A stretch of DNA of 52,715 nucleotides. Source: Muribaculaceae bacterium. Its GTDB lineage: Bacteria > Bacteroidota > Bacteroidia > Bacteroidales > Muribaculaceae. Position 1 is the first letter of the stretch. Each line of letters begins with the position of its first letter. A program made the translations under genes and the position numbers. Of this stretch, positions 37,399-48,264 are shown piece after piece. The stretch covers positions 58,144-110,858 of the forward strand of contig JAMPBB010000002.1 in assembly GCA_023666885.1 (NCBI GenBank), in the 5' to 3' direction. A model generated the notes under the pieces. That model was given only the letters and a program-made list of their open reading frames with translations. It did not search any database and was not told where the DNA came from.

Positions 37399-38754
37399 AT
37401 GAGGTTTGATGAGTTTGACCTTAACTATGATGTGCTGGACGCACTGGATGCAATGCATTTTGAAGAATGCACCCCTATACAGGAACAGGCCATTCCGGCC
37501 GTACTTGACGGACGTGACCTTATAGCCGTAGCCCAGACCGGCACAGGCAAGACCGCCGCATATCTGCTGCCGGTAATAAGCGAACTATCTGACGGCGATT
37601 TCCCCACTGATGCCGTAAACTGCATAGTAATGGCTCCCACACGCGAGCTTGCCATGCAGATTGACCGTCAGCTTGAAGGCTTTTCCTACTTCCTGTCCGT
37701 TAGCTCACTTCCTATATATGGAGGCACTGACGGCGCCACATTCGCACAGCAGCAGAAAGGTCTGAAACTCGGTGCCGATGTGGTTATAGCCACCCCCGGA
37801 CGCTTGCTCGCACATTTGCAGATGGGCTATGTGGATCTGTCAAAAGTATCATTCTTTATACTTGATGAAGCTGACCGCATGCTCGATATGGGATTCTATG
37901 ATGACATAATGCAGATAGTGAAGCATCTGCCCAAGGAGCGTCAGACTCTCATGTTCTCGGCTACCATGCCGCCTAAAATTCAGCAGTTGGCCAATACCAT
38001 ACTCAATGACCCTGCCGAGATAAAGATAGCCGTGTCAAAACCGGCCGACAAAATAGATCAGTCAGCCTACGTGTGCTACGAGCCTCAGAAACTGCCCATA
38101 CTTAAGCACCTGTTTGCCACCATGCACTCAAACCGGGTCATAGTGTTTGCATCATCAAAGCTGAAAGTCAAGGAACTGTCACGTGAACTGCGCCGAAGCA
38201 AATATAAGATAGGCGAAATGCACTCTGACCTCGAGCAGGCTAAGCGCGATGAAGTAATGCTTGCTTTCAAGGCAGGCCGCATAGACGTGCTTGTGGCCAC
38301 TGACATTGTGGCACGCGGTATTGACATAGAGGATATATCCATGGTGGTAAACTATGATGTACCGCATGATGCCGAGGACTATGTGCACCGTATAGGCCGT
38401 ACGGCCCGTGCTCAGGCTGACGGCACAGCCGTAACGCTGATAAGCGAACGTGACCAGCTGAAGTTCGGACAGATCGAGCGGTTCCTTGAAAAAGAAGTCA
38501 GAAAGAATCCCATACCCGAAGGCATAGGCGAGGCTCCGCAGTACCGCCCCGACAGGAAAAATCACGGTCAGCGCAGAAACAATCAGAGAGGCCGCGCTAA
38601 CAGAAACCGGACTGACGGACGCAGCTCCAATAACCGGAAGCATTCACAGAAGCCGGGCATTCAGGAGCAGCCTAAGGACATCAGACACACTTCCCGCAGC
38701 AAGAGCAACAACCGGCAGCACCGCCGCCGCCCGAAAAAAGACGCCGAAAATTAA
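37399..38754 (+). CDS. rhlE: DEAD-box RNA helicase, RhlE-like
   Basis: A 451-residue ATP-dependent RNA helicase. All core motifs are visible: Q motif CTPIQEQAIP, Walker A AQTGTGKT (45-52), TREL, DEAD (156-159), SAT (187-189), then RGIDIEDI and HRIGRTAR in the second domain. The last 80 residues are a disordered, very basic tail rich in Arg, Asn and Gln, typical of RhlE-type proteins that bind structured RNA or ribosome precursors. A GTG one codon upstream is an alternative start; the ATG at 37399 is simpler. Confidence 0.93.
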   Translation: MRFDEFDLNYDVLDALDAMHFEECTPIQEQAIPAVLDGRDLIAVAQTGTGKTAAYLLPVISELSDGDFPTDAVNCIVMAPTRELAMQIDRQLEGFSYFLSVSSLPIYGGTDGATFAQQQKGLKLGADVVIATPGRLLAHLQMGYVDLSKVSFFILDEADRMLDMGFYDDIMQIVKHLPKERQTLMFSATMPPKIQQLANTILNDPAEIKIAVSKPADKIDQSAYVCYEPQKLPILKHLFATMHSNRVIVFASSKLKVKELSRELRRSKYKIGEMHSDLEQAKRDEVMLAFKAGRIDVLVATDIVARGIDIEDISMVVNYDVPHDAEDYVHRIGRTARAQADGTAVTLISERDQLKFGQIERFLEKEVRKNPIPEGIGEAPQYRPDRKNHGQRRNNQRGRANRNRTDGRSSNNRKHSQKPGIQEQPKDIRHTSRSKSNNRQHRRRPKKDAEN

Positions 38755-38779
38755 CCGAAGATTAAGCACATTATCGTAG

Positions 38780-38810
38780 CTTGATATTACGGAATTTTTC
38801 TTTATTTTTG
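38780..38810 (+). promoter_or_regulatory. Promoter of the cobalamin-riboswitch transcript
   Basis: -33 CTTG (38780-38783) and -7 TATTTTTG (38803-38810), spacer 19 bases. Transcription should start about 38817, just before the riboswitch. Confidence 0.65.
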
Positions 38811-38821
38811 CGCTGAAAATC

Positions 38822-38990
38822 CTAAGGTGTCCCTCAGTGGATTAAAAGGGAATCGGGTGCGAACCCCGAACAGTCCCGCTGCCGTAATTTCATGCCCGAT
38901 TTTCAGGCGCTCAGTCACTGGTATATTCCGGGAAGGCAAGCTTGAAAATCGTTGAATAAGTCGGAATACCTGCCTTATGGATACGTTTCA
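38822..38990 (+). promoter_or_regulatory. Cobalamin riboswitch
   Basis: The conserved core is present: agggaatcgggtgcgaaccc, then aacagtcccgctgccgtaa, a B12-box-type cagtcactgg and the closing tcggaatacctgcc. Adenosyl- or other cobalamins bound to this class normally repress the gene downstream. About 140 bases separate it from the ATG at 39132; that stretch holds small inverted repeats (such as gtgttgtaaacac) and is presumably the expression platform. The next gene is the large propeller protein, not a btuB receptor. Confidence 0.93.
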
Positions 38991-39131
38991 GCCTGCGAGG
39001 ACAAGTGCCGAAAACAGTTACATACAGACGGGAAAATACACGACATACCATGTCATTTCTTCCTGGCTGTGTTGTAAACACGTCATATGGATTTGCAGGT
39101 TTAAGACAGACTTAACCAATCCATAATAGAC

Positions 39132-42056
39132 ATGAAAAAGAAATCTTACTTTTTACTATTACGTCTGACATTGATAGGGCTTATGCTCGACGTGGCGTAC
39201 CCTACAGAAATGTCAGCACAAACACCCACCGAAGCACAGATTGACTTTGATAAAATAAAGTTTTTTGTGGGGGAAGGTGACAAAACGGCTGCGCTCGTGG
39301 TGCAATGGAATGATAAGTGGGGCGCAGGTAACGTTGTGTTCGGATATCGTTTTAATTCTGACACCAAGATGATAGGCGATATGATGGATCAGCTTGTTAC
39401 GGATGATCCTCGAGTCATTGATTCCAAGGCATGGAGCGATGGTATAGCTTTAGATCTTAACGGTGACCATAAAATATCAGCACTATATGATCATTTGCAG
39501 ATTATAAGTGATGAGGAAACCCGCTGGCGTTTCTTCACCAAAACAGGTAATGAACCGTACCGAGAGGCAACGGCTACCGACATTATTACCGATAAATCTG
39601 TGGTCTACTATACTTATATTCCAAACCGGTTTGCACACCCCTATGTACCATACTGTTTTTATCGCCCTGCGGCAGATGCTCCTGAGGGAATATATGTTCC
39701 TGAAAAATATGTCTACTGTCATACCGGCGAAGAGGAAGCATTGCCCTACTTTATCATCCGGCAGGATCCTACTGACAAGTTGAGTCTTTTATTCAAATGG
39801 ACTCTTACAGAAAATGACGGGGTCATAAAGTCAATAAATGCAGCAAAGCGGACTCCCGTTTTTTCTTCACCATTAGCTACCGGTAAAGCCAAAGCCACAC
39901 TCAGCATGACTATAACGCACGCTGATAAATCAAAATACGAAACACCGTCAGAACCCATGGACATAGATATATGTCTTCCTTGGGTAACGGCTACAGCAAT
40001 GCGTTTCATAGATAAGGAAAAGAGTGTGCCCATGAACAGCAGCTATACAAATCCCATAGTGTTCGATCCGGTGGGTACTACCTATGTGAAAGTCAATTAT
40101 TCATCTGATAATACTGAAATAGCTACGGTAGGGACAGACGGGGCTGTACAGACCACAATGAAGGAAGGCTCGGCTGTAATCACCGCTACCTACGCTATTG
40201 ATGACGCCGTGAATTGCAGCTATACAGTCAATACTGAAGCGCCCAAATTCATTACCGATTTTAATTTCCCAACAGGAAACGATATATCCATTCCCTACAA
40301 GGGTCTGTTCGAGGTAATACCTGAAATTACTCCTGCTGACGCTTCATTGAAAGAATTCACGGTAGAGATTGTTAACGAGGATATAGCTACGGAATTTGGT
40401 GGCAACAGGTATCCGTATTCGGTTATTGTGTCACACAAACCGGGTAAAACCAAGCTCATTCTTACCGCCAAGGATGACGGAGCATTTTCAAAGACCTTTG
40501 ACATTACCGTAAATGAGCCTCACAGCGGCGGCATAAGCGATTTTACTGACGGCACTATCCTATTGAACGAAGAGTGGTACGGCCACACTAACGGATCATT
40601 CAATTATCTTAAGCCTGACGGTACTATAATCTACAGACCATACGAAGCCATAAATGGATATCGCTGCTTTGGGTGTACTTCACAGTTCGGAACCATTTGG
40701 AACGGCAAACTCTTTGTCATGTCCAAGCAGAGTTCTGATGGTGGCGACCCCAATCCCGGTCACGGATGTACATCCATAGTTGATGCCAAGACACTGAAAA
40801 ATATAGCGGATATAAATCCCGGAGGCGAGGGGCGCTCCGTTATCGGTATCAATCCGTCAAAGGTCTACGTGACAACGAAGGATAATGATATCAACGTATT
40901 GAATCTTGATGATTTAACTGAAACTGAAATTGAAGGCTCGGGAGCATACACATATGAGCATGGCGATATGGTAAAATCCGGAAAATATGTTTTTGCCACA
41001 CGTAGTGACAACAAACTGTTTATCATAGATTCCGATGAGGATGAAGTGGTAAAAACCGTAGATATCCATCAGCTGGGCGGAGTATGCGTAACTCCGGATA
41101 ACAAGGTATGGCTATCATCCTATAATACACTATATTGCATGAATCCAGAAACGCTTGAAATAGAGCGTACGGTGGTCTTGCCGGAAAACATGTATATAGA
41201 AAGTAGCTGGGGTATGTGGCGCTCACAGACATTCTTCTCCCACCCCGAGGAGAATACTATTTTCTTTAAGGGAGGCAGCTACTATCTGTATCGTTGGGAT
41301 ACCGATTCTGATATATCATCAGCTGAAGTAATATACAATTCCAATAGCCATCCGGAGTATCTGGGCTTCTATGGAACGCCTGTTTACGATGCCCGAACTA
41401 ATGAAATTATAATGACAACAAGTGGGGGCGCCGCTTATGCAGCCATGGAAAACTATGTCATATTCTTGGATCCGATGTCGGGTAATATCAATAAAGTCAT
41501 ACCTATGCAGCGCTATTTCTGGTTTCCGTCAATGGTAATTCTTCCTGATAAATATGCCCCTGTAATCAAACTTCAAAATATTTCAATCAAGGAAAATGAC
41601 TCGCACACGTTCTCATTGCCGGACTTGGCCACTGATCCCGATGAAAACGATTACGACAGGCTTATAAACCTTTCACTGGTAAGCAATACAAACCCTGATA
41701 TAGTTGAAACCAGCCTGAATGGTCAGAATCTCACTGTAAAAGGAATAAAAAGTGGCAGCGCAGTACTTAAGCTTCGTGCCGAATCACGCGGTGTGGTAAC
41801 AGAGAAGAACATACCTGTGGAAGTTTCCGCAACGGCGGCCGTCACCACTGCGGAAATCAACGCCGTAGCGCTCCATGTTTCCGGGTCACAAATCTCACTG
41901 ACGGGGCTCAGTGAGGGCGATACTATAAGGATATACAACACTTTAGGTTATGAGCTCTTGACAACCACTGCCACAACCACTTCATTTGATTACGTCCTAA
42001 ATCATGGAGTATATGTGATTATGGTAAATACCAAGGCATTCAAAATTGTAATCTGA
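39132..42056 (+). CDS. Cobalamin-regulated multi-domain surface protein with beta-propeller (BtuG-like)
   Basis: A 974-residue exported protein. A signal peptide (to about residue 29, MSAQ) is followed by a domain of about 250 residues with ALVVQWNDKWGAGNVVFGYR, a pattern I associate with cobalamin-regulated Bacteroidales surface proteins. Two Ig-like regions follow (about 285-370 and 372-460), then a propeller of YncE/DUF5074 type (about 465-810), a further Ig-like or cadherin-like domain (about 815-905) and a C-terminal sorting-like domain (IRIYNTLGYELL, ending KAFKIVI). The B12 riboswitch and the propeller suggest capture of cobalamin at the surface, as known for BtuG; this is inference. 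No lipobox is seen. Codon use is more AT-rich than in its neighbours. Confidence 0.78.
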   Translation: MKKKSYFLLLRLTLIGLMLDVAYPTEMSAQTPTEAQIDFDKIKFFVGEGDKTAALVVQWNDKWGAGNVVFGYRFNSDTKMIGDMMDQLVTDDPRVIDSKAWSDGIALDLNGDHKISALYDHLQIISDEETRWRFFTKTGNEPYREATATDIITDKSVVYYTYIPNRFAHPYVPYCFYRPAADAPEGIYVPEKYVYCHTGEEEALPYFIIRQDPTDKLSLLFKWTLTENDGVIKSINAAKRTPVFSSPLATGKAKATLSMTITHADKSKYETPSEPMDIDICLPWVTATAMRFIDKEKSVPMNSSYTNPIVFDPVGTTYVKVNYSSDNTEIATVGTDGAVQTTMKEGSAVITATYAIDDAVNCSYTVNTEAPKFITDFNFPTGNDISIPYKGLFEVIPEITPADASLKEFTVEIVNEDIATEFGGNRYPYSVIVSHKPGKTKLILTAKDDGAFSKTFDITVNEPHSGGISDFTDGTILLNEEWYGHTNGSFNYLKPDGTIIYRPYEAINGYRCFGCTSQFGTIWNGKLFVMSKQSSDGGDPNPGHGCTSIVDAKTLKNIADINPGGEGRSVIGINPSKVYVTTKDNDINVLNLDDLTETEIEGSGAYTYEHGDMVKSGKYVFATRSDNKLFIIDSDEDEVVKTVDIHQLGGVCVTPDNKVWLSSYNTLYCMNPETLEIERTVVLPENMYIESSWGMWRSQTFFSHPEENTIFFKGGSYYLYRWDTDSDISSAEVIYNSNSHPEYLGFYGTPVYDARTNEIIMTTSGGAAYAAMENYVIFLDPMSGNINKVIPMQRYFWFPSMVILPDKYAPVIKLQNISIKENDSHTFSLPDLATDPDENDYDRLINLSLVSNTNPDIVETSLNGQNLTVKGIKSGSAVLKLRAESRGVVTEKNIPVEVSATAAVTTAEINAVALHVSGSQISLTGLSEGDTIRIYNTLGYELLTTTATTTSFDYVLNHGVYVIMVNTKAFKIVI

Positions 42057-42081
42057 AGCCATCAGATCATACTTCATCATG

Positions 42082-42121
42082 TAAGCCCGGAGGTGGCCCA
42101 TAAGGTCATACTCCGGGCTTA
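42082..42121 (+). terminator. Terminator after the propeller protein
   Basis: Perfect 11-bp inverted repeat (taagcccggag and ctccgggctta) with an 18-base loop, 26 bases after the stop. It makes the B12-controlled gene monocistronic. Confidence 0.75.
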
Positions 42122-42166
42122 CCTATATGATGGGTGGGCTGTAATGGAGAATCGCGGGAAATTAAT

Positions 42167-42198
42167 TTTGTATTTTATAATGTTAATCATTACCTTTG
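42167..42198 (+). promoter_or_regulatory. Promoter of the thiamine operon
   Basis: -33 TTTG (42167-42170) and -7 TACCTTTG (42191-42198), spacer 20 bases. The predicted start of transcription is just before the TPP riboswitch. Confidence 0.75.
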
Positions 42199-42208
42199 CC
42201 GCTGACAC

Positions 42209-42302
42209 GACAAAGGGGTGCCGCGCTTACTAAACATTGCGGGCTGAGATATACCCTTCGAACCTGATACGGTTAGCACCGGCGCAGGGATTTGTTGGAA
42301 AC
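42209..42302 (+). promoter_or_regulatory. TPP riboswitch (THI element)
   Basis: Hallmark segments occur in order: aaaggggtgcc, gcgggctgagatatacccttc, gaacctgatacggttagc and accggcgcagggat. Thiamine diphosphate binding represses thi genes in this class. About 80 bases follow before the thiD ATG at 42381, containing gttttaaaac and other short repeats that could form the expression platform. Confidence 0.96.
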
Positions 42303-42380
42303 ATGTCTTAAACATCCGGAGTCGTGACGCTGCCATTTTAACCGGCCGCGTGTTTTAAAACATAAAAAACGTATCCGGAC

Positions 42381-43217
42381 ATGAAATCATACATTCCAGT
42401 ACTTTCCATTGCAGGTTCCGACTCCTCAGGCGGGGCCGGAATTCAGGCTGATATCAAGACCATATCGGCACTCGGCTGCTACGGAATGACGGCCATCACA
42501 GCCATCACAGCACAAAACACTCTTGGCGTTACCGCCATACAAGGCATAGCCCCTGACATAGTAGGTAAGCAGATAGATGCCGTATACTCTGACATCCCAC
42601 CGCTCGCCGTCAAAACCGGTATGCTTTACAACGCCGAGATAGTGGAAGTGGTATCGCAGAAGCTTAATGATCACAAGGCAACAAATCTGGTGATAGACCC
42701 CGTGATGGTTTCTACTTCCGGTTCACTGCTAATAGCTGAGGACGCCATAGAAGTAATGAAGCGTAGTCTGTTTCCATTAGCCACATTGGTTACTCCTAAT
42801 GCCATGGAAGCCCGGCATCTGACCGGATGCGATGATTTGCACCGGCAAGCTCTGTGCCTGCGTGATATGGGCTGCCGAAATATACTCCTTAAAGGCGGAC
42901 ATTCGGAGCGTACCGACCTTAAAATAGATTACCTGCTCACTGAGGGCAGTTCGGACCTTATAGAGCTTCGGGCTGATGCCGTAGAGTCACGTAACACACA
43001 CGGCACCGGATGTACGCTGTCATCTGCCATAGCCTCCTATCTGGCTATGGGATTTGGCATGGAAGAGGCATGTTCACGCGCCAAACTGTATCTGACACGC
43101 GCTCTTAAGTCAGGGGCATCTATCCGGATAGGTCACGGTCACGGCCCGGTGAATCATCTGTTCGGCCCACGTCACATGAAATACATAACCACTTATGAAA
43201 ATAACCATCAACAATAA
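42381..43217 (+). CDS. thiD: Hydroxymethylpyrimidine (phosphate) kinase
   Basis: A 278-residue ribokinase-fold enzyme that phosphorylates HMP and HMP-phosphate to HMP-diphosphate for thiamine synthesis. Motifs include the N-terminal AGSDSSGGAGIQADIKT, VIDPVMVSTSG and the anion-hole HGTGCTLSSAIAS near the C-terminus. It is the first gene after the TPP riboswitch, and its end overlaps thiS by 23 bases. Confidence 0.96.
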   Translation: MKSYIPVLSIAGSDSSGGAGIQADIKTISALGCYGMTAITAITAQNTLGVTAIQGIAPDIVGKQIDAVYSDIPPLAVKTGMLYNAEIVEVVSQKLNDHKATNLVIDPVMVSTSGSLLIAEDAIEVMKRSLFPLATLVTPNAMEARHLTGCDDLHRQALCLRDMGCRNILLKGGHSERTDLKIDYLLTEGSSDLIELRADAVESRNTHGTGCTLSSAIASYLAMGFGMEEACSRAKLYLTRALKSGASIRIGHGHGPVNHLFGPRHMKYITTYENNHQQ

Positions 43218-43395
43218 AGAACTCACCGTGACTGAAAACGCCACCCTCAAAGAGGCTCTTGACATGGCCGGCATACAGGAATCAGGTATTGCCACAGCCA
43301 TAAACGGGTCTGTAGTACCGGCCTCATCACGCGTCTCTCATATTCTGCATGAGGCTGACAAGATAGTTATAATAAAAGCATTCTACGGCGGGTGA
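43195..43395 (+). CDS. thiS: Sulfur-carrier protein ThiS
   Basis: A 66-residue ubiquitin-like protein ending in Gly-Gly (IIKAFYGG), the tail that is adenylated and thiocarboxylated to carry sulfur to ThiG. MKITINNKEL and the VPASSRVSHIL segment fit the family. It overlaps thiD by 23 bases and the following gene by 4 (GTGA). The adenylating partner ThiF is not encoded in this operon. Confidence 0.95.
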   Translation: MKITINNKELTVTENATLKEALDMAGIQESGIATAINGSVVPASSRVSHILHEADKIVIIKAFYGG

Positions 43396-43973
43396 TACGT
43401 ATAGCCTTCACTCCTTATTATCCACATGAAAATGAAGTGGATGCCATAATCGCCATCCTTGATCACGGATGGGATAGGATACACTTACGCCACCCTGACG
43501 CTGATGAGAATAGCATTCGCAATATAATAGAACGGATTCCCGGATCGTTCCATCCGCGCATAAAACTTCACAGCCACTTTCATCTTGCGTGTGAATATGG
43601 CCTCGGCGGTATTCATCTGAACGCACGGAATCCGGACATGCCTGCCGGGTATAACGGTGCTTGGAGCTGTTCTTGCCATAATATCAGCGATATATCCCAC
43701 CATACCGAGGCTGAATACGCAACCTTAAGTCCTATATTTGACAGTATAAGCAAGAGCGGCTACAACGCTGCTTTCACGCCGAATGAGCTTGATGGCATAC
43801 GACAAATTTCCTCGCCGCGTGTTATAGCCTTAGGAGGTATCACTCCGGAGAAAGCCGAGCTCGTAGCGCAATACGGTTTCGCCGGATATGCCGTTCTCGG
43901 ATATATGTCCGATGCCTACGGCAATATTCCGGAGCTTGAGCGCCGACTGGCGGAATTTGACTTGAAAATATAA
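43392..43973 (+). CDS. ThiE/TenI-like protein
   Basis: A 193-residue TIM-barrel protein of the thiamine phosphate synthase/TenI family (WDRIHLRHPDADE, then YGLGGIHLNARNPD, FDSISKSGYNAAF and VIALGGITPE). It differs from the ThiE just downstream at catalytic positions: LRHP replaces the LRMK motif and KLHSHFHLA replaces the IIDDRVNL segment. It may therefore be a TenI-like or accessory protein and not a working synthase. The start is a GTG overlapping the thiS stop (GTGA); no nearby ATG is available. Confidence 0.75.
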   Translation: MIRIAFTPYYPHENEVDAIIAILDHGWDRIHLRHPDADENSIRNIIERIPGSFHPRIKLHSHFHLACEYGLGGIHLNARNPDMPAGYNGAWSCSCHNISDISHHTEAEYATLSPIFDSISKSGYNAAFTPNELDGIRQISSPRVIALGGITPEKAELVAQYGFAGYAVLGYMSDAYGNIPELERRLAEFDLKI

Positions 43974-43986
43974 ACAGACATACCAT

Positions 43987-44616
43987 ATGTTACAATTTAT
44001 TACACATCCCTCTGACAAGTACTCCATAGCTGAAGAAGTACAGATGGCCATAGAAGGCGGCTGCCGATGGATTCAGCTCCGCATGAAAGATGCATCCGAT
44101 GAAGAAGTACGCAATACCGCCATGGAGATTATACCCATGTGCCGGGAGACGGACACCTTTCTTATAATAGATGACCGTGTAAATCTGGTGAACGAGCTCA
44201 AGGTGTCAGGTGTACACCTTGGCAAAGATGACATGGACCCGCTTGAAGCACGCGAGCTGCTCGGCCCGCACGCCATAATAGGCATTACCGCCAACACTGC
44301 TGCCGATATACTGAAATACAAAGGTAAAGATGTGGACTATGCAGGAGTAGGCCCATTCCGCTTCACCACCACCAAAAAGAAATTGGCTCCCGAGCTTGGA
44401 CTTGATGGCTACCGTGAGATAATCAAGGAAATACGCTCGGCCGGCATGGATATTCCCGTAGTGGCCATAGGCGGCATCACCGAGGATGACGTACTCCCGC
44501 TCATGGCTACGGGCGTAAACGGTATAGCCGTGTCAGGAGCCATAATCAATGCTCCGGATCCTATGCTGTACACCTCATCCATAATGGAGAAACTGCTGGA
44601 CATACCTTCAAAATGA
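43987..44616 (+). CDS. thiE: Thiamine phosphate synthase
   Basis: A 209-residue enzyme that joins HMP-diphosphate and thiazole phosphate to give thiamine phosphate. Catalytic segments are intact: WIQLRMKDAS, FLIIDDRVNLV, SGVHLGKDDMD, GVGPFRFTTTKK and AIGGITEDDV. It follows the ThiE-like gene by 13 bases in the thi operon. Confidence 0.95.
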   Translation: MLQFITHPSDKYSIAEEVQMAIEGGCRWIQLRMKDASDEEVRNTAMEIIPMCRETDTFLIIDDRVNLVNELKVSGVHLGKDDMDPLEARELLGPHAIIGITANTAADILKYKGKDVDYAGVGPFRFTTTKKKLAPELGLDGYREIIKEIRSAGMDIPVVAIGGITEDDVLPLMATGVNGIAVSGAIINAPDPMLYTSSIMEKLLDIPSK

Positions 44617-44647
44617 CATTAGATAAATCACAATCATTATTACAAAG

Positions 44648-45424
44648 ATGACCGACATACTTACCTTGGGAGGCCGGGATTTCCACTCACGCCTGTTTGT
44701 AGGCACCGGGAAATTCGCTTCCAACTCTCTCATGCTTGAATCCATACTGGCCTCCGGCTCTGAAATGATAACCGTGGCCATGAAACGCATAGACATGGAC
44801 CATGAAGAAGAGGATGACATGCTCCGCCATATCAATCGCGAACATGTACAGTTCCTGCCCAACACCTCCGGAGTGCGTAATGCCGAGGAAGCCGTGCTTG
44901 CTGCCAAGCTGGCTCGTGACTGTTTCGGCACTGACTTCATAAAACTTGAAATACATCCGGATCCCAAATATCTGCTTCCGGATCCTATAGAAACACTACG
45001 CGCCACTGAGATTCTGGCTCGCGAAGGCTTCAAGGTACTCCCCTACATTCAGGCCGACCCTGTGCTGTGCAAGCGCCTTGAAGAGGTGGGCACTGCCGCC
45101 GTAATGCCGTTGGGCGCCCCCATAGGCACCAATAAAGGACTGAAGACACGTGACCTGCTGGAAATAATAATAGAGGAAAGCCGCGTACCGGTGGTAATAG
45201 ATGCCGGACTGGGCGCCCCCTCACACGCCGCCGAAGCCCTTGAAATGGGAGCTGATGCCGTACTTGTAAATACCGCCATAGCCGTAGCAGGCAATCCCGT
45301 AGAGATGGCTCGTGCTTTCCGTATGGCTGTTGAGGCCGGTCGTAAAGCCTATCTTGCCGGACTTGGCTCAGTGCAGTCAGCTCCGCAAGCCACCAGCCCG
45401 TTAACCGCATTTCTTGACCTGTAA
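44648..45424 (+). CDS. thiG: Thiazole synthase
   Basis: A 258-residue TIM-barrel enzyme that forms the thiazole ring from deoxyxylulose phosphate, ThiS-thiocarboxylate and dehydroglycine. The Schiff-base lysine is Lys99 in [32 protein letters not shown] and [12 protein letters not shown] are characteristic. Dehydroglycine is expected from ThiH, encoded two genes downstream. Confidence 0.97.
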   Translation: MTDILTLGGRDFHSRLFVGTGKFASNSLMLESILASGSEMITVAMKRIDMDHEEEDDMLRHINREHVQFLPNTSGVRNAEEAVLAAKLARDCFGTDFIKLEIHPDPKYLLPDPIETLRATEILAREGFKVLPYIQADPVLCKRLEEVGTAAVMPLGAPIGTNKGLKTRDLLEIIIEESRVPVVIDAGLGAPSHAAEALEMGADAVLVNTAIAVAGNPVEMARAFRMAVEAGRKAYLAGLGSVQSAPQATSPLTAFLDL

Positions 45425-47146
<1,722 letters not shown>

Positions 47147-47154
47147 CTGTGCGT

Positions 47155-48264
47155 ATGTTTTACGAAGAACTGAAAAAATATGACTGGGACTCCACCACAC
47201 GTGCCATACAGCAAAAAACGGCACGTGATGTGGAGGCAGCCCTGAAGAAAGAGCGCATTGACATTGATGACTTCATGGCACTCATCTCGCCCGCAGCAGC
47301 TCCGTACCTTGAGCAGATGGCCGCCCTGTCACATAAGTACACTCTGGAACGGTTCGGGAAAACCATAAGCATGTACATACCCCTGTACGTGTCCAATGCC
47401 TGCACCAACCAGTGCGTGTACTGCGGCTTCAATCATAACAACCCCTTCACTCGCGTAACCTTGACGCTTGACCAAGTAAAGGCTGAATGTGAAGCCATAC
47501 GCAAGCTGGGGCCGTTTGAAAATCTGCTCATAGTATCAGGCGAATTTCCGCGCCTTAACGGCGTGGACTACCTTGAACAGGTACTGAAAGTGGCCCGCCC
47601 ATACTTCAATAATCTTACCATCGAGGTAATGCCCATGAGGGAGCGTGACTATTATCGCCTTACCAAGAGCGGCCTCAATGGAGTGGTGTGTTTCCAGGAG
47701 ACGTATCATGAGGAGAACTACAAGAAGTATCATCCGCGTGGTATGAAATCGATATTCGAATGGCGTGTCAACGGTTTTGACCGCATGGGCATGGCCGGTG
47801 TCCATAAGATAGGCATGGGTGTGCTCATAGGACTTGAGGACTGGCGCACTGACGTCACCATGATGGCCCGCCACCTTAAATACCTTCGCCGCACTTACTG
47901 GCGCACCCGTTACAGTGTGAACTTCCCGCGCATGTGCCCTGCCGAAGGAGGGTACCAACCGTCTGTAGTTATGTCTGACCGCGAACTGGCTCAGCTTACG
48001 TTTGCATTCCGCATATTTGACCATGATGTGGACATATCCTACTCCACCCGCGAGAAGCCTGAATTCCGTCACGGCATGATGAAACTCGGAGTAACATCCA
48101 TGAGTGCCGGCAGCCAGACCGAACCGGGAGGATATGTATCCACCCCCGATGCCCTTGAGCAGTTTGAGGTGTCCGATTCACGCAAGCCGCTTGAAGTGGC
48201 CGCCGAGATACGTAATTCAGGCTACGAAGCCGTATGGAAGGACTGGGACAAATGCTTTGACTGA
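47155..48264 (+). CDS. thiH: 2-iminoacetate synthase ThiH
   Basis: A 369-residue radical SAM enzyme that splits tyrosine to dehydroglycine for ThiG. The cluster motif CX3CX2C is present as CTNQCVYC (Cys83, Cys87, Cys90). ThiH is oxygen-sensitive, fitting an anaerobe. A GTG at 47149 would add two residues; the ATG at 47155 is chosen. The stop overlaps the acyltransferase start by one base. Confidence 0.97.
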   Translation: MFYEELKKYDWDSTTRAIQQKTARDVEAALKKERIDIDDFMALISPAAAPYLEQMAALSHKYTLERFGKTISMYIPLYVSNACTNQCVYCGFNHNNPFTRVTLTLDQVKAECEAIRKLGPFENLLIVSGEFPRLNGVDYLEQVLKVARPYFNNLTIEVMPMRERDYYRLTKSGLNGVVCFQETYHEENYKKYHPRGMKSIFEWRVNGFDRMGMAGVHKIGMGVLIGLEDWRTDVTMMARHLKYLRRTYWRTRYSVNFPRMCPAEGGYQPSVVMSDRELAQLTFAFRIFDHDVDISYSTREKPEFRHGMMKLGVTSMSAGSQTEPGGYVSTPDALEQFEVSDSRKPLEVAAEIRNSGYEAVWKDWDKCFD

